Source of the DNA: Dipteris shenzhenensis
Lineage: Eukaryota; Polypodiophyta; Polypodiopsida; Gleicheniales
DNA: 64,000 nucleotides
Direction: 5' to 3' (one strand)
Assembly: GCA_047967505.1 (NCBI GenBank)
Contig: CM106539.1
Every line of letters begins with the position of its first letter. The first letter of the stretch is position 1. Shown here one piece after another: positions 32,700-44,151 of the stretch. The position numbers and the translations under genes are program-made. The notes below the pieces were generated by a model. The model did not search any database. It had not been told where the DNA came from and was given only the letters and a program-made list of their open reading frames with translations.

Positions 32700-34517
32700 T
32701 TTTGTTTTTTTGAGACTGTCTTGTTGATGATGATGCGCCTTCTTCTTCTTCTTCTTCTTCATTTCTGTGTGAGCTCTCTCTGCTGAGCTTTGCTTCCGCC
32801 ATAGCCAATCCTCTGAGCTTTTCCCCTCCCATATCCCTTGTACCTCTTCCCGCCATAGCCTCCTCCTTCTCCTTCTTCCTCTTCTCCACCAGATCTCTCG
32901 CCATTTTTCTTCACCCCTCTTTCTTCCCTCTCTCTTTACCCCTTTCTCTGCCTTCCTCAACCCTCTGCCCTTCCCCTTCCTTACCAACCTCTTCCTCCTC
33001 CATCCCCATCTCCATCTCCATCTCCATCTCCTCCCTTGGCCCCGGAGCTTCCCCGTCCAACCGAGATCTTCAGTATACGGCTTTGGCTTCTTCACGGAGG
33101 AAACACTTCGCTCCAGCTCCTTGCCGGGTCGCTTCTCCCTCGAGACCTTCCATTCCGGAGTCTTGGGAGATGTAGATTCTGAGTAGCCGCCACTGGAAGC
33201 TCTGCCTTCGGGAAGAAAGAAATTAAGCTGCTAGCTCCTGCAGCAGGTCCGAGGTAAAGCGCACTCCCTCTCAGAGTAATTGTGTGGAGTCCCAGCCAAC
33301 CACAAAGCCTGAACTGCCTCGGTGAGTCCAGTGAATACCAGATTCTCAGCTGACTGCGGAGTTCTGACACGCGTTTCTTGCCATGAAGCCGCCCTGGAAG
33401 ATCATACTTGTAACCGCCTTTGCCCGCGGATTCCTCACTTGACCGGTACTCTTTGTTTCCCTTGTTACTGCCTCCTAGATGTGCATGGTCTCGGCTTCCG
33501 TTTCACCAACGCAAAATGGATCGCGAAAGCGCCCTCTCATTCGAACAATTTTTTCTTTCGAGCGTGCATTGGCACTTTTGTACAAATGCAAGCCGTATCT
33601 TCAACCTGTGCGTACCGAGAGCTTGTATGAATACTTGAGGAACTTTTTTTTGGATCCGTCGTCCGTCGCCCCATCGAAGCGCGGATACAAGTTGTAAGCT
33701 TGGAGCAAGCAGTCCTCTGAGTTACTAGTATCATTAAGTGATGTTTTGATAGGCTTATTCCGGTCCCTCTGTTTCGAGCGTAAGTTAGCTTAGAAGATAT
33801 TTCCTTTCGACGTAGAGCAAAGGAGTTAAAGCCACTCTTGTTTAGTATTATTTCCTCTTTCTTGCCGTGTAAGCTCCCAGAACTTGGTTCCGTACGACGA
33901 TAGGTTCGTGAGCTCTTAAATTCACAATTAACTTGCATATATGTACAGCGGCGTGAGTTTGGCGGTTCTGCGTCGTTGATCTTTGCTTAGTTGACGAACC
34001 AAATCGATTGATTTGATGTAGGGACGATTAGCGGGCTAAACGTATTGTCTGCATTGTTGTGAACTTGATTACCAGCGGGGCGTGCTTAATCCTGCGATTG
34101 CCTTTTACTTTGCTTTTCTTTCTGGATCTTAAAGTTGAAACAAGGAGTTTTATCGCGGGATTCGGGAACCTTGTTTTAAAACTTTGCAAATGACATGTGC
34201 AGGGGTCGATCTTGTTTATTACACTTCAAATGCGATGGAGATATCTAGAGAGCAGGGATTTGCCGTCTTGAACGATCGAATGGTTGGTTTTACTTCTGTT
34301 GCATATCTCCTTCGCATGGTTTTGCCAGATCATCTTTATTGTACGGAGTCATACACGCTGCACCACTGCTCGGAAAATTCCTCTTATGTATAGCATGTAA
34401 TTGAAATATGTATGTTGACACAATGTTTAGTTTGCACATTGTAGCTGTTCGTGCTTTAAAAGTAAAACTTGGATATGGCATGTGACCTTTTGTTTGTCAA
34501 CGTCTCGTGTTCTGCAG
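32700..34517 (+). promoter_or_regulatory. Likely promoter and 5' leader region of the PUB gene
   Basis: The sequence turns strongly pyrimidine-rich at 32740-33060 (CTTCTTCTTC runs, CCATCTCCATCTCC repeats) and then GC-rich, typical of a plant 5' UTR. A GTGAGT donor-like site follows at about 33320. The first coding exon used here begins right after a TGTTCTGCAG acceptor at 34517, so at least one upstream exon must lie in this stretch. I could not fix the transcription start or the exon boundaries. The large minus-strand frame at 33095-32436 is a shadow of the CT-rich tract. Confidence 0.5.
33479..33697 (+). CDS. Possible upstream ORF in the PUB leader
   Basis: A 72-codon ATG frame in the leader region contains SFERALALLYKCKPYLQPVR and ends YKL. 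If transcribed in the PUB leader it would act as an uORF. It could equally be chance or lie in an intron; no family is recognised. Confidence 0.2.
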   Translation: MCMVSASVSPTQNGSRKRPLIRTIFSFERALALLYKCKPYLQPVRTESLYEYLRNFFLDPSSVAPSKRGYKL

Positions 34518-37500
34518 ATGTATGGAGAAATGTGTCACACACTTGCTGTGCTGGTGCAAAAGATCATTGACATTTTTCCTGCATTGGAAGCTGTTCAACC
34601 CAGAGAATCAGGCATGCAGGCCCTGGTCGGTCTGCATTGGGCGTTGGATAAAGCGAAATCATTTCTACAGCAAATTGTTCATTCTAGCAGGCTATACTTG
34701 GTGATGGGTCCTTATACCTCTTGTGCATGCACACATCGCATTATATATCTGAAGTGTTTATGTTTGGCTGATGATCGATTAGATGGGAACAAAAACATCC
34801 TAGGCTCATAGGACCTAAAAATTTTGAAAATGTGACTTGAATGCCATAATTTTGATGAGCCTAGTTAGTTACTCTTGGAACTTAAGGCGTACTTTTTAGG
34901 TAAAGCATGGTTTCCATTGCACAGCATGTGTTTGACAGCTGAGCTTTTCGACTTGCATGTCCGATGCATTGGTTTTCATCTTATGTTAGTAATTTCTGTT
35001 TCAGGCAATCACAAGTGACTCAGTTCTTGTGAAATTTGAGAAAGTGAAAGAATGTCTTGACCAAAGTTTGAGGCGGTTGGAATCAAATGTTCCTGAGGCC
35101 CTTGCTCAACAGGTAGGTACCTACCCACCTGTGTCATGTAGACATTATCTGAACCTGCTGTTTTGCAATTGCTTATCTATCTGTTATTCTTCTAATACTC
35201 TTTGAATATATTTCAAATTAAGTCGCATGTCCAAGTTTGTTGCTTCATTAGCAAAAAAGCCTCTGGCTTAGTATCATTGCAACCTTATTGCAGACACTCC
35301 TTTTATTGACTGCATTTGTAGTTGCCTCTGGGATTTTTGTGGTCCGCTTTGATCCTCTATTCCCATTATTGGGCTCCTTGGTTCTGCCAGTTATTCCTAC
35401 ACAATTGCTTGATGCTATCCCATTCTATGTTTCTTAGGCTTATGATGCAGTATACAGTGGTCTTAGTTTTCTGGCAAGTCATGAATAAGACACTGTTTGA
35501 AGGAAAATTCAGAGGGGGTTAAATTCTTCTATGAAGGACCCTCTGTCATGCCGATGCTACAATTATGTGTCTTGTAAAGCATATCATGGCCCTGCAGCCC
35601 TTGTATATCTTTATCTGTGGGTTTATTGTCATGCCCTCTTTAATACGTGGGTTTTCATTGTATGGCTAAATTATGGTTGAGCCTCGAGTGTTTATCTGGA
35701 CCATCTTCTCAGTCCATGATAGTTGGAGTTTACAGGTTATGTTGTGTGGATAAATAGTGGTGGTTGAAATATGGGTGTGCCTATTGCCAACCTTGGCTGT
35801 GTTATGATCTGCTATTGTTTCAACATGTTTTTGGTGTCCTCCAGGTAGCCCTGCTTGCGGCTGAATTACAAGAAACAACATTCCAGCCTGAGGCTTCAGA
35901 CCAGGAAGCAGGAAACGAGATCATTTCACTCCTACAGAAAGAGAAAGAGGTTCCTGGTGTTAACGCTTTAACAGAATTGGATGTGTTTGACCAAGTTGCT
36001 TTGAAGCTGGGTATCACATCAGGCAAGGCAGTCTTAACTGAGAAAAGAGCGTTGAGGCGTCTCCTTGACAAGGCTCGCAATGAGGAAGACAAGAAAAAGG
36101 AACTGATAATACTATATCTGTTGCATCTTCTACGAAAATATAGCAAGGTCCAAAAGTTTGCGACCACAGAGGCAGATGAAGGATCAGTTCCAGAAATGAC
36201 AAGTTCGTGTCCACCTTCTCCTTCGGAGAGAGGTCCTTCGGAGAGAGGTTCTGAAGCCAGCACTAGTGGACGAGAGAGTGATTTTAGTTCAGAACTTTGC
36301 TGCTTTGAATTTTACAAAAGACGAACAGGAAACTGTAGCAAGGATGCACTCAGTTGTTTGGGGGTTGTTTTACCACCAGAGGAATTTAGATGTCCCATCT
36401 CTTTGCAGCTCATGTCAGATCCAGTCATAATAGCCTCTGGTCAGACATATGAACGAGTCTGCATTGAAAAGTGGTTCGAGGAGGGCCATGATACTTGCCC
36501 AAAGACTCAACAGAAACTTGCCCATCTTGGTGTTACACCTAATTATTGTGTCAAGGGTCTGATTATGAGCTGGTGTGAGAGGCGCTCAATGCCAATACCA
36601 AGCCCACCTTCTCCACCCCCCTCCCCTATGGCAAATTGGAGATGGGATCTGTTTTCTGAGTCTGTCCCAACAAAAGCCGCTGATGTGCAGTTGGAAGTGG
36701 TTTCTTTGCCCGAAACTGAAGGGGTATGTAACATTGATGCAGGCTTTACTGAAACAGTTGATGTCAATGAAGATTGTCATTCTGTGCCACAATCCTTAAT
36801 TGGTAACGGAAGCTTAACTTCTGAGGATAGCAGGTCCAGTATAAAAGCAGTGAATATTGGGGGCCGGGAGGATGATGCTCAAAAGGCTGTTGAGATTTTG
36901 GTTGGAAAGCTATACTCTTCCTCTTTAGATGTGCAGTGCAGAGCTGCAGAGGAGATTCGGCTTTTGACAAAAGACAATGCAGATGCCAGATTGTATGTAG
37001 GAGAGTCGGGCTGTATTGCTGCTCTGATATGGTTTCTGAGTGCAGCAATCAAAACTGGAAATGAAAATGCTCTCAAAACTGTGTGCTTTGCTCTATCAAA
37101 TGTTGCTGTCAACAATAACAGGTATCAATCCCTAATCTGAATGCATCTCTAATGCTAGTAGGCTGGGTTTCTGCTTATCATTCTTATGATGGATGGGCAG
37201 CTTTTCTTTATTTAACTTGAAGCTTTTACTCACAATGTCTGACAGAAACAAAGCAGAAATTGTAACTGCTGGAGCCATTCCATTTCTGTTGAAGCTACTT
37301 GCTTCAGGTATCTCCTTAGCAACTAGGGAGGCTGCTATTGTGGTCTTGCTGACTGCATCCTGCTTGGATGAGAATAAGCTACGCATTGGGTCCTCGGGAG
37401 CTGTGCCTTTTTTGGTAAACCATCTTGAAGTGGGCTCATCTCAGGGCATGAAAGATGCTCTGACCACTTTGTTTAATCTGAGTATATTTCCAGGGAATCA

Positions 37501-38041
37501 CCTCTGTATAGTTAATGCAGGTGCCATTCCCAAGCTTATTTATTTGCTCAGCTTAGGTGAAGCTGAATTAACAGAGAAATGCACTGCGGTTCTTTATAAT
37601 TTGGCTTCCGCTGAGGAGGGGAGATCTTCCATTGCGGAGGCAGAGAGCTGTATTTCAGCCTTGGTTGAGATTCTGGATACTGGCACACAAAAAGAAAAGG
37701 AGCACGTTGCAGCAATTTTACTGATCCTCTGTTCGAATAGTTTTCAGCATAGTCAATTAGTTTTACAGGAAGGAGTGATTCCCTCTCTTGTTATGCTTTC
37801 TGTAAATGGAAGTGCAAGAGGGAAAGACAAAGCTCAAAAGCTTTTACAGCATTTTCGGGAGCAGAGACAGAATGAATGTGCATGGCACTCTGCTCCACAA
37901 GTCTCGTGCCCTACAGAGACTTTGAATGGTAGACCAATGGAAGGCAGGTCTGAGAAAAGCTCCTTTTACAGGAAATCACGTTCTGGACCATCATTTGGCT
38001 TCTTTCGCAGGTCCAAGTCTCTTTCCTTTTATCGTTGCTGA
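34518..38041 (+). CDS. PUB45-like: U-box/ARM-repeat E3 ubiquitin ligase, PUB6/7/45 type
   Basis: Four exons, 34518-34700, 35005-35112, 35845-37121 and 37246-38041, with GT-AG introns, join in frame to 787 codons ending TGA. Residues 1 to about 190 form the UND helical domain typical of plant U-box proteins (MCHTLAVLVQKIIDIFP; GLHWALDKAKSFLQQ; SDSVLVKFEKVKECL). The U-box spans about 273-347 (EEFRCPISLQLMSDPVI; SGQTYERVCIEKWFEEG). ARM repeats fill about 430-745 (NVAVNNN; VTAGAIPFLLKLL; SGAVPFLVNHL; NAGAIPKLIYLLS; LQEGVIPSLVMLSVNGSARG). A basic tail ends SFGFFRRSKSLSFYRC. The U-box recruits an E2 and the ARM repeats bind substrate. Length and order match Arabidopsis PUB6/7/45. The ATG used is the first codon after an acceptor; relatives have about 20 more N-terminal residues on an upstream exon that I could not find. 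All frames are intact, so the gene is probably functional. Confidence 0.93.
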
Positions 38042-39279
38042 TTGTGATGTGCACTTGGAGAAGGGTGTTATAGATGTAGGGTTCGTTTGTATCTTGCGAA
38101 AGAAGCAAATGTCGCTGTTAATGGTGGTCATAATTCACTAAACCCTTAAAACCGTGGGGTTTTGAGACCAGTGTACTTGTACATAGAACCATTTTTTGAA
38201 TATACGGTTGCACTGTTTTTAAATTATATGGCCTATACATTAGGTGAAACAAATGCCCATACGTAAACCTGCTTAGGAATCCCGAGCAAAGGGCCAACCT
38301 CTCATTAGTACCTCACTATGCAAGCTGTGAAGACTACAGATGGGCTTGACCATTGCCTCATGTAATGTGGATAATGCCTACTCTTTTCTTTGTGGACATG
38401 CTCACATAAAGACGGCAATTCGTAGTTCAAACACCTTTGCAGTGAATCCTCCCATGATGTGATCCACCAAGTATGGTTAAGGTTCAATAAAAGCTTTGGA
38501 TCCATACTATACAATGGAGAACTGTAAGTTTGAGAAGATGGAGTTTTGCTTTTCCACGTCTTTGTAATACATTGATGACTTTGTTGTGCATTCTCCCAGT
38601 TGCGCAGCATCACTTTTGCTTACAGCCTTGCATAGCACACTGCAAATTTGCAATTTCACTAAAATTTGCTACGTCCGAGGAATAAAATCAGCAAAAGCTA
38701 GCATCACAAGACTGCTTCAGTGCTATTACATGTAACAGCTTATGTGATTTGCATGACGTGCAAGGCAAAGGGTTGGGCAAGAATGATAGTCCTTTGCTAA
38801 GCTAAGCATTCGTTCATGGTTCATCTAGTTTAAAGTACTTCCATTAGCCTTGTATTCGGTGATCTTACGATTGCAATTTTGACAGTGAATAGTGTGTAGG
38901 AGGCTTAATGATACATATATTGTGATATATGCTTGTGCCAACGGGTGACTGAAGTGACCATGTTGTAGGAGGCTTAACGATACATATATTGTGATATATG
39001 CTTGTGCCGATGGGTGACTGAAGTGACCATGTTTCTATTGTACCATTTGCAAGGACTCAGTCTTACAGCTCTTACAAGTTGCTTGAATGAGCGTTTTGTT
39101 GTCATGAGGAGATGCATTTGCATTTGGGGGTGTTCTCAAATGTGATGGGTTTGTAGGTCTCTTTGAGCTGATCATTTCCTGTGTTTAAATCATCAGTCTT
39201 TTTGTTTTGTAGTCTAAGTATGCTCAGTTTTGTGCAGTAGTGGGATCTAGCAAGCTATGATTATCTCGAGCCCAAGCTT
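38042..39279. other. 3' flank of the PUB gene, no further gene
   Basis: The 3' UTR presumably occupies the first few hundred bases; no single polyadenylation signal stands out. A 69-bp tandem duplication lies at 38896-39033. Nothing else was recognised. Confidence 0.5.
38896..39033 (+). repeat. Tandem duplication, 69-bp unit
   Basis: Two copies (38896-38964 and 38965-39033) of a sequence starting GTAGGAGGCTTAA and containing ATACATATATTGTGATATAT differ at only about three positions, so the duplication is recent. Confidence 0.9.
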
Positions 39280-39540
39280 AAGATGAAGGATGACAAGGAG
39301 GGGGGGCAGCAGTGAAGTTTGAGACCTTCAATGGACACATAGATACGATGAAGGCTCTTACCTTTTTGCAGCAATTTGACTTAGCTTTTGCTGGAGGTTA
39401 CTTTAGAGAGTCCTTGAAAATTAGGAAGCCAGCCACATTCCTCAAGGGTAATGTAAAGCAATGGTGGTCTAGCCTTCTCCTTCAAGGGTAGACACCGGCT
39501 ACATGGGTTGATTTCAAGAAGGTATTCTCAGCCACATGGC
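39280..39540 (+). pseudogene. Ty3/Gypsy gag fragment
   Basis: A plus-strand frame includes VKFETFNGHID, ALTFLQQFDLAFAGG and FLKGNVKQWWSSLLLQG, the core of a plant Gypsy gag, then one TAG at about 39489-39491 and TPATWVDFKKVFSATWL. The similarity ends abruptly near 39540, where an unrelated dispersed fragment begins. It is only the gag core and is truncated on both sides. Confidence 0.7.
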
Positions 39541-39554
39541 TCACCACTACGGTT

Positions 39555-39720
39555 GAAGGCATAACACAAGTGGAACAACCCAACAGCATGCCAAGCAATG
39601 CATTCACATAGATCAAAGCCATTACTGAGCCCAAAGGAAGGGAAAGGAAGGGCTCCAAGGCCTTCCACAGGTGACACCCAGGTGCCACAAGGGAAGCAGA
39701 GAGGCCACACTAACTCCACA
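39555..39720 (-). repeat. Dispersed fragment, homologous to 42.95-43.77 kb
   Basis: Read on the minus strand it matches two separated parts of the probable Gypsy LTR at 42645-44151: the GTGGAG-to-CCTTGGAGCCC part near 42965-43045 and the TTGGGCTCAGTAATGG part near 43694-43770. About 640 bases present between them there are absent here, so this copy is internally deleted or the other has an insertion. Confidence 0.7.
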
Positions 39721-39777
39721 CACAAACGCTCTCTCCCCCCCTCCCTCCACCACCCCTCCCCTCCCTTTCCCCCTCCC

Positions 39778-39779
<2 letters not shown>

Positions 39780-39816
<37 letters not shown>
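39780..39816 (+). repeat. (CT)n microsatellite
   Basis: A pure CT run preceded by a CCCTCC-rich stretch from 39732. Overlapping frames are not genes. Confidence 0.95.
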
Positions 39817-39820
<4 letters not shown>

Positions 39821-40089
39821 TTGAGGGCAAGGGCTGTTTAATTGCGATTGGAGCCTCTTTATGCTATAACCCAACCCTACTCTAAAGCCATTGCCTCAAC
39901 ATGTCGACAAACCACATTCTCCAAATACATCCGGTGAAATACATGCACAAAAGACAACTAGGCAAATATGCTGACAAATCACCATACGAACATAACCTCC
40001 ATGAATGGGCCCAAGAGTGAGCTCCACCTGTGAAACCGCTCAACCTCCACCAATCAATACTCATCACCATCATTTTGTGACTCTACTAA

Positions 40090-40950
40090 CAAATGTTGAA
40101 ATGTGTCAATCCCATCGTGTGATGTGTAATTGACGGTAATTTGAGACTATCAAAATGGGCCCTCGAACATTGTATGAGATGTGGAAAAATGTGCAAGTGG
40201 ATATATTGGCAAATTGGACATACCTCCCTCAATCTTTGGGAGGCTCTAGAGGATACATGGCTAGAAGGTAGGGGAGTAGGACCCTTGCACTCAATGCTTA
40301 CACATGGCAATGGCTGACTACTTTTCCTCTAACACAATATTAGAGCCAACAAGGATTTTGATGGACTAGACTTTGTGGACTGTGGATTGATTGTTGTGGA
40401 GATGTCACAATCTGTGGCAGGAACATAAAAGTGCGGCTTGAATTTGTGGCGGCAGCTGCTTGCAAATGGCTTTCAATTTGTTTGGCATGGTGAAAACTTT
40501 GGTTTGTGACTGCTCACTACAGCATTTTGATAGCTGCACTTTGATTACTTATTTGGCAGGCCCCATGCAAATTGCCAAACTGGCCTTCCGCCTGTCTTTA
40601 GTGGTCCTGTTTGTTTTGTGCTGGCCCTTTGCATGTGGTCGGTTCTTATACTGGGTAAATGGAGGGGGTGTCAGGAATGTGTGCCAATCCCCTCCTGTGG
40701 TCTGTAATCGATACTAATTGAAGGGGATAATGGGCCCTTGAGCGATGTTTAACACGTGGACTAAGGGAACTTTAATCCCATAGGCAAAGGTGCAGTTGGC
40801 TAACCCTTGAATATATAGACACATTTGGACACCCCCAAAGCATCCGTCCCAAGATGTTTTGGAAGGCTCTAGAGGATGCATGGCTACGAGGCAAGAGAGT
40901 GTGACCCCTGTACTTGGCACTTACATATGGCAGCAGCTGGCTGCCTTGTA
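40090..40950 (+). repeat. Diverged direct repeats about 630 bp apart
   Basis: Blocks near 40160-40320 and 40730-40945 share a GGGCCCTCGA/GGGCCCTTGA start, AGGCTCTAGAGGATACATGG (second copy GGATGCATGG) and ACA(C/T)ATGGCA, in the same order. They could be relic LTRs or an old segmental duplication; no primer site links them. Confidence 0.5.
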
Positions 40951-41067
40951 TTCAGAACCGTCAAACATGATGCAACAAGTCGCAACTAAAGCCACCCAAC
41001 CAGATTCTGCCATGTTTACCAGAATCTAGAACCCAGATTGCATAAACCCCAGAATCTACCATCCGGC

Positions 41068-41640
41068 TCACCTAGATCCTGACCTGCTGCTAGCTCGCAA
41101 ATAAAGAGGTTGCTGTCTTGGGGGTCCTTCTGGAGCTTCAAGAACACCCCCCATAGCTGGATTTGGTGGCACAGGTGCTACTGCTTGAGTGTGAGACACC
41201 ATGGGACTGCCTCCGTGCATTCCAGGTTGTATTCCCACATTAGCATACAAAGAATTTGGGGCTGGCTGTGCGGTCATGGCTTGAAATATAGATCCTCCTC
41301 CAAAGTGAGTTGGTTGAACCACATACTGTGGTTGGGCTTACCACTGGTGTCTGTGGCTCTAATAGTGGCTGTCCCACATGCATTTGTGGACCCTGAATGG
41401 CTGTACACTTGGATTTGTGCCCAATGCAACTGTACCCACAGAATTATGCAATTGTGGAGCTGGCTGCCCCAATGCATCAACCTAAATATTCTGCCCTTTA
41501 TGGGTTGTATCTTGCACTCTTATTCCGGGGTGTGCTCCCCTTATCTGCTGCTCTGGCTCAGACTCTGAGTCTGCATCATAATCAAGCCTTATTTGCTCCA
41601 TATCCAAGACAATGGGTGGCTCTACCAACAAAAATCAGCA
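41068..41640 (-). pseudogene. Retroelement gag-like N-terminal region, Pro/Gly/Gln-rich
   Basis: The minus strand reads from an acidic start (MEQIRLDYDADSESEPEQQ, about 41605-41550) through Pro/Gln/Gly-rich sequence to PNPAMGGVLEAPEGPPRQQP (about 41160-41100), with stops at several points. Such a low-complexity linker often precedes the gag core in plant Gypsy elements, and an LTR-like repeat lies just upstream on the same strand (41713-42082). The gag core itself is not seen, so the assignment is tentative. Confidence 0.4.
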
Positions 41641-41712
41641 AATGCTTTCTCCACCCAAACTGCCCAGGGACTCCTTTGGATAATTTTATAAGGGTCCCGA
41701 CAATGGAACATC

Positions 41713-42082
41713 TGTAACCGACCTTTGACCGACAAAGGATAGTGTAACTGACACTATTATCCCACAAATCTGAAATACAGCCAATTTGAACCATTCCAGT
41801 TGCCCACAAGAAAAACTTAGAGCATATAACTTCATAGCATAGCATCACTTAACCATTTAAGACAAGGGAGGCTAGAATGCCCCTACAAAAAAGCATGAAA
41901 AGTGACACCTGTTGGCCCCAACACTTGGCGCCCCCCTTGTAGTATTTATTTAATTACTGGTAGCTCAAATACAAGGGACTCCCTTCAAGAGCTCACCCAC
42001 AGGTGCAACCCAGTACAATGCCAATCCGTGGCTGTGCCCGTGACCAACCCCCAGTGCTATTCTCTTAGTTTCCTTCAATAGC
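41713..42082 (-). repeat. Inverted copy of the LTR-like segment at 43773-44151
   Basis: The reverse complement matches 43773-44151 over about 370 bases (GCTATTGAAGG, TGTTGGGGCCAA, ATGGTTCAAATTGGCTGTAT, ending GGTTACA) with roughly one difference in fifteen. The arms are separated by about 1.7 kb. Both probably derive from LTRs of one Gypsy family inserted in opposite directions. Confidence 0.8.
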
Positions 42083-42140
42083 AGTGTTGGTGGAGTACTT
42101 ATATAGGAAGGCGGAGTGGTTGCATATGAGAGCAGGCTAA

Positions 42141-42440
42141 CCTGAGATGCTGAACACAACATGAATGTGTATGAGCAAGAATTGGTAGCTGTAATTCATG
42201 CTCTTACTGTGTGGAAGCACTATCTTTTAGGTGTTGATTTTTATGTGCAAACTGATCATCAATCGTTGCGATACATTCTCACTCAGAGAAAGTTGTGTCA
42301 GAGAAGCACATGAGATGGGCAAACTTTCCATTTTTCATTTTCAGATTGTTCATGTAGCTGGAAAGAAAAATGTAGTGGCTAATGCACTTTCTAGAAGGCC
42401 ATGTACGAAAGCTATGTCCAAGAAACCACAAGTTCTATGA
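42141..42440 (+). pseudogene. Ty3/Gypsy RNase H fragment
   Basis: A plus-strand frame reads NMNVYEQELVAVIHALTVWK, HYLLGVDFYVQTDHQSL and then, after a frame change near 42290-42310, FQIVHVAGKKNVVANALSRR. These are the standard RNase H E-L-x-A-V, TDHxSL and GKxNxVADALSR blocks that end Gypsy pol before integrase. The integrase is missing, and about 190 bases further on lies a polypurine tract and an LTR start. Confidence 0.8.
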
Positions 42441-42632
42441 TGAGTGATCATGACACTCTAGTCGATTGATACACTACCATACGGATGGATCTGTAGTCCT
42501 GTTGTATGTACGTTGTATTTTTGGTACTTCATGTGATGTTGTACTATGGATTATGGGTTGTTTATGCCTATTGTGACACCCTTTTCTATTTGCTATAATT
42601 TTGGGACAATAAACAAGATAGTTTGTTGTTTT

Positions 42633-42642
42633 GAGAGGGGGG
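42633..42642 (+). promoter_or_regulatory. Gypsy polypurine tract
   Basis: GAGAGGGGGG is followed by TA and then TGTCATGGGGAC, the expected arrangement of polypurine tract and 3' LTR start in plant Gypsy elements. Confidence 0.65.
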
Positions 42643-42644
42643 TA

Positions 42645-44151
42645 TGTCATGGGGACATGGTGGTGATGGTAAAGTGTCCAAAATGTCACTGAATTTAGCC
42701 TAGGGTGCCAAGCTAGGGGCCTTAGTTAATGCCCAAAAGGTACCTATGATTTCATGTGCAATAAGTGCAACTCCTAGTGCTCTTAGAATGGTTTCAATTT
42801 CTAAGGTCATTGGTTTGGTTTAGTGGGGTCATCCTTTAAAAATTGACCCCCCTAGAGATCCTACAAACTAGGGTCGTTGGTTCCCAAGCATTAGGGTCAT
42901 GGTTTGCCAACTAACCCCCCTAGGGGCATTAAATTCCCACGCCTCATTTTGCAATGTGTCTATGTGTGGAGCTAGTGTGGCCTCTCTGTTTGCCTTGTGG
43001 CACGTGGGTGTACCTTTGGAAGCCCCTAGAAGGCCTTGGAGCCCTTCCTTTCCCTTCCTTGCTGTTTTGAGTCTTCAACCCTACCAGAAGTCCATCATTC
43101 TGAAGATGGCGGATTTGAGCAGCCTCCTTGCTGGCTGAAGTCGATTTTGGAGCTTTCTTTGCGACAGTTCTCCTCCCCTTGATGCTCTCCATTGTTGGCA
43201 TGCTTCCTAACCTAGACGACTCCATTCTGGGCCATTTTTGGAGGTTTTCTTGACTTTCTTCGCGAACAAAAGTCTTCCTTTCTTGCATCTGAGGCCATAT
43301 TCTTGGACGCCTGACTTCTAGCTCCTGTCTGGTGCAAGGTGCACTGAGAATTGAGGCGCTGGTGGGTTGGAATCCTCATTCTGGTGGACGCAATCATGGC
43401 AGATCTGTTTCAATTTGTTGGGACCTCTCTTTCTTGATCTTTTTTGGTGCTGGAAATCAGTTATAGGCAGGTCCCTCCTACCAGAGTCTGCTATCTATTG
43501 TTCAATCAACTTTTGGGGCTGTTTCCAGCTGAAACAGGCTCTTTCTGTTGGGTGGATGCTTATCTTCTCCTTCTACTCTATGCTACTATCATTCTGGCTA
43601 AGATATTGCAAGGTTGGATGCCTTGCCATTGGCCCGTGAGAGGATTGGGGCACTGGTTGTGATACTCTCTTCCTAAGGGTGCAGTGGCAAGCCTTGGGCT
43701 CAGTAATGGTTTTGATCTATGTGAATGCATTGCTTGGCATTTTGTCGGGTTGTTCTACTTGTGTTATGCATCGCTATTGAAGGGAACCAAGAGAATAGCA
43801 CTGGGAGTTGGTCATGGGCACAGCCACGGTTTGGCATTGTATTGGGTTGCACCTGCGAGTGAGCTCGAGTGAGCTCTTGAAGGGAGTCCCTTGTATTTGA
43901 GCTAACCAGTAATTAAATAAATACCGCAAGGGGCACCAAGTGTTGGGGCCAATGGAAGTCACTTTTCATGCTTTTGAGTAGGGGCATTCTAGCCTCCCTT
44001 GTCTTAAATGGTTAAGTGATGCTATGCTGTGAAGTTATATGCTCTAAGTTTTGCTTGTGGGCAATTGCAATGGTTCAAATTGGCTGTATTTTAGATTTGT
44101 GAGATAATAGTGTCAGTTACACTGCCCTTTGTCGATCAAAGGCCAGTTACA
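42645..44151 (+). repeat. Probable Gypsy 3' LTR, about 1.5 kb
   Basis: It starts TGTCATGGGG right after the polypurine tract, and its tail ends GGCCAGTTACA at 44151, the point where homology with the inverted copy at 41713 stops. Partial copies at 39555-39720 and 41713-42082 (both minus) show it is a repeated unit. No matching 5' LTR or target duplication was established, so the ends are inferred. Confidence 0.5.

Noticed and set aside
32436-33095. 219-codon minus-strand frame, Arg/Lys/Trp-rich
   Set aside because: It is the complement of the pyrimidine-rich PUB leader (CTTC and CCATCT repeats); its composition follows the simple sequence and no motif is present.
41925-41945. ACTTGGCGCCCCCC as a plus-strand Gypsy primer site
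   Set aside because: The surrounding sequence aligns with 43.9 kb as an inverted LTR-like segment that continues through this point, so the site is inside a repeat rather than next to an LTR end.
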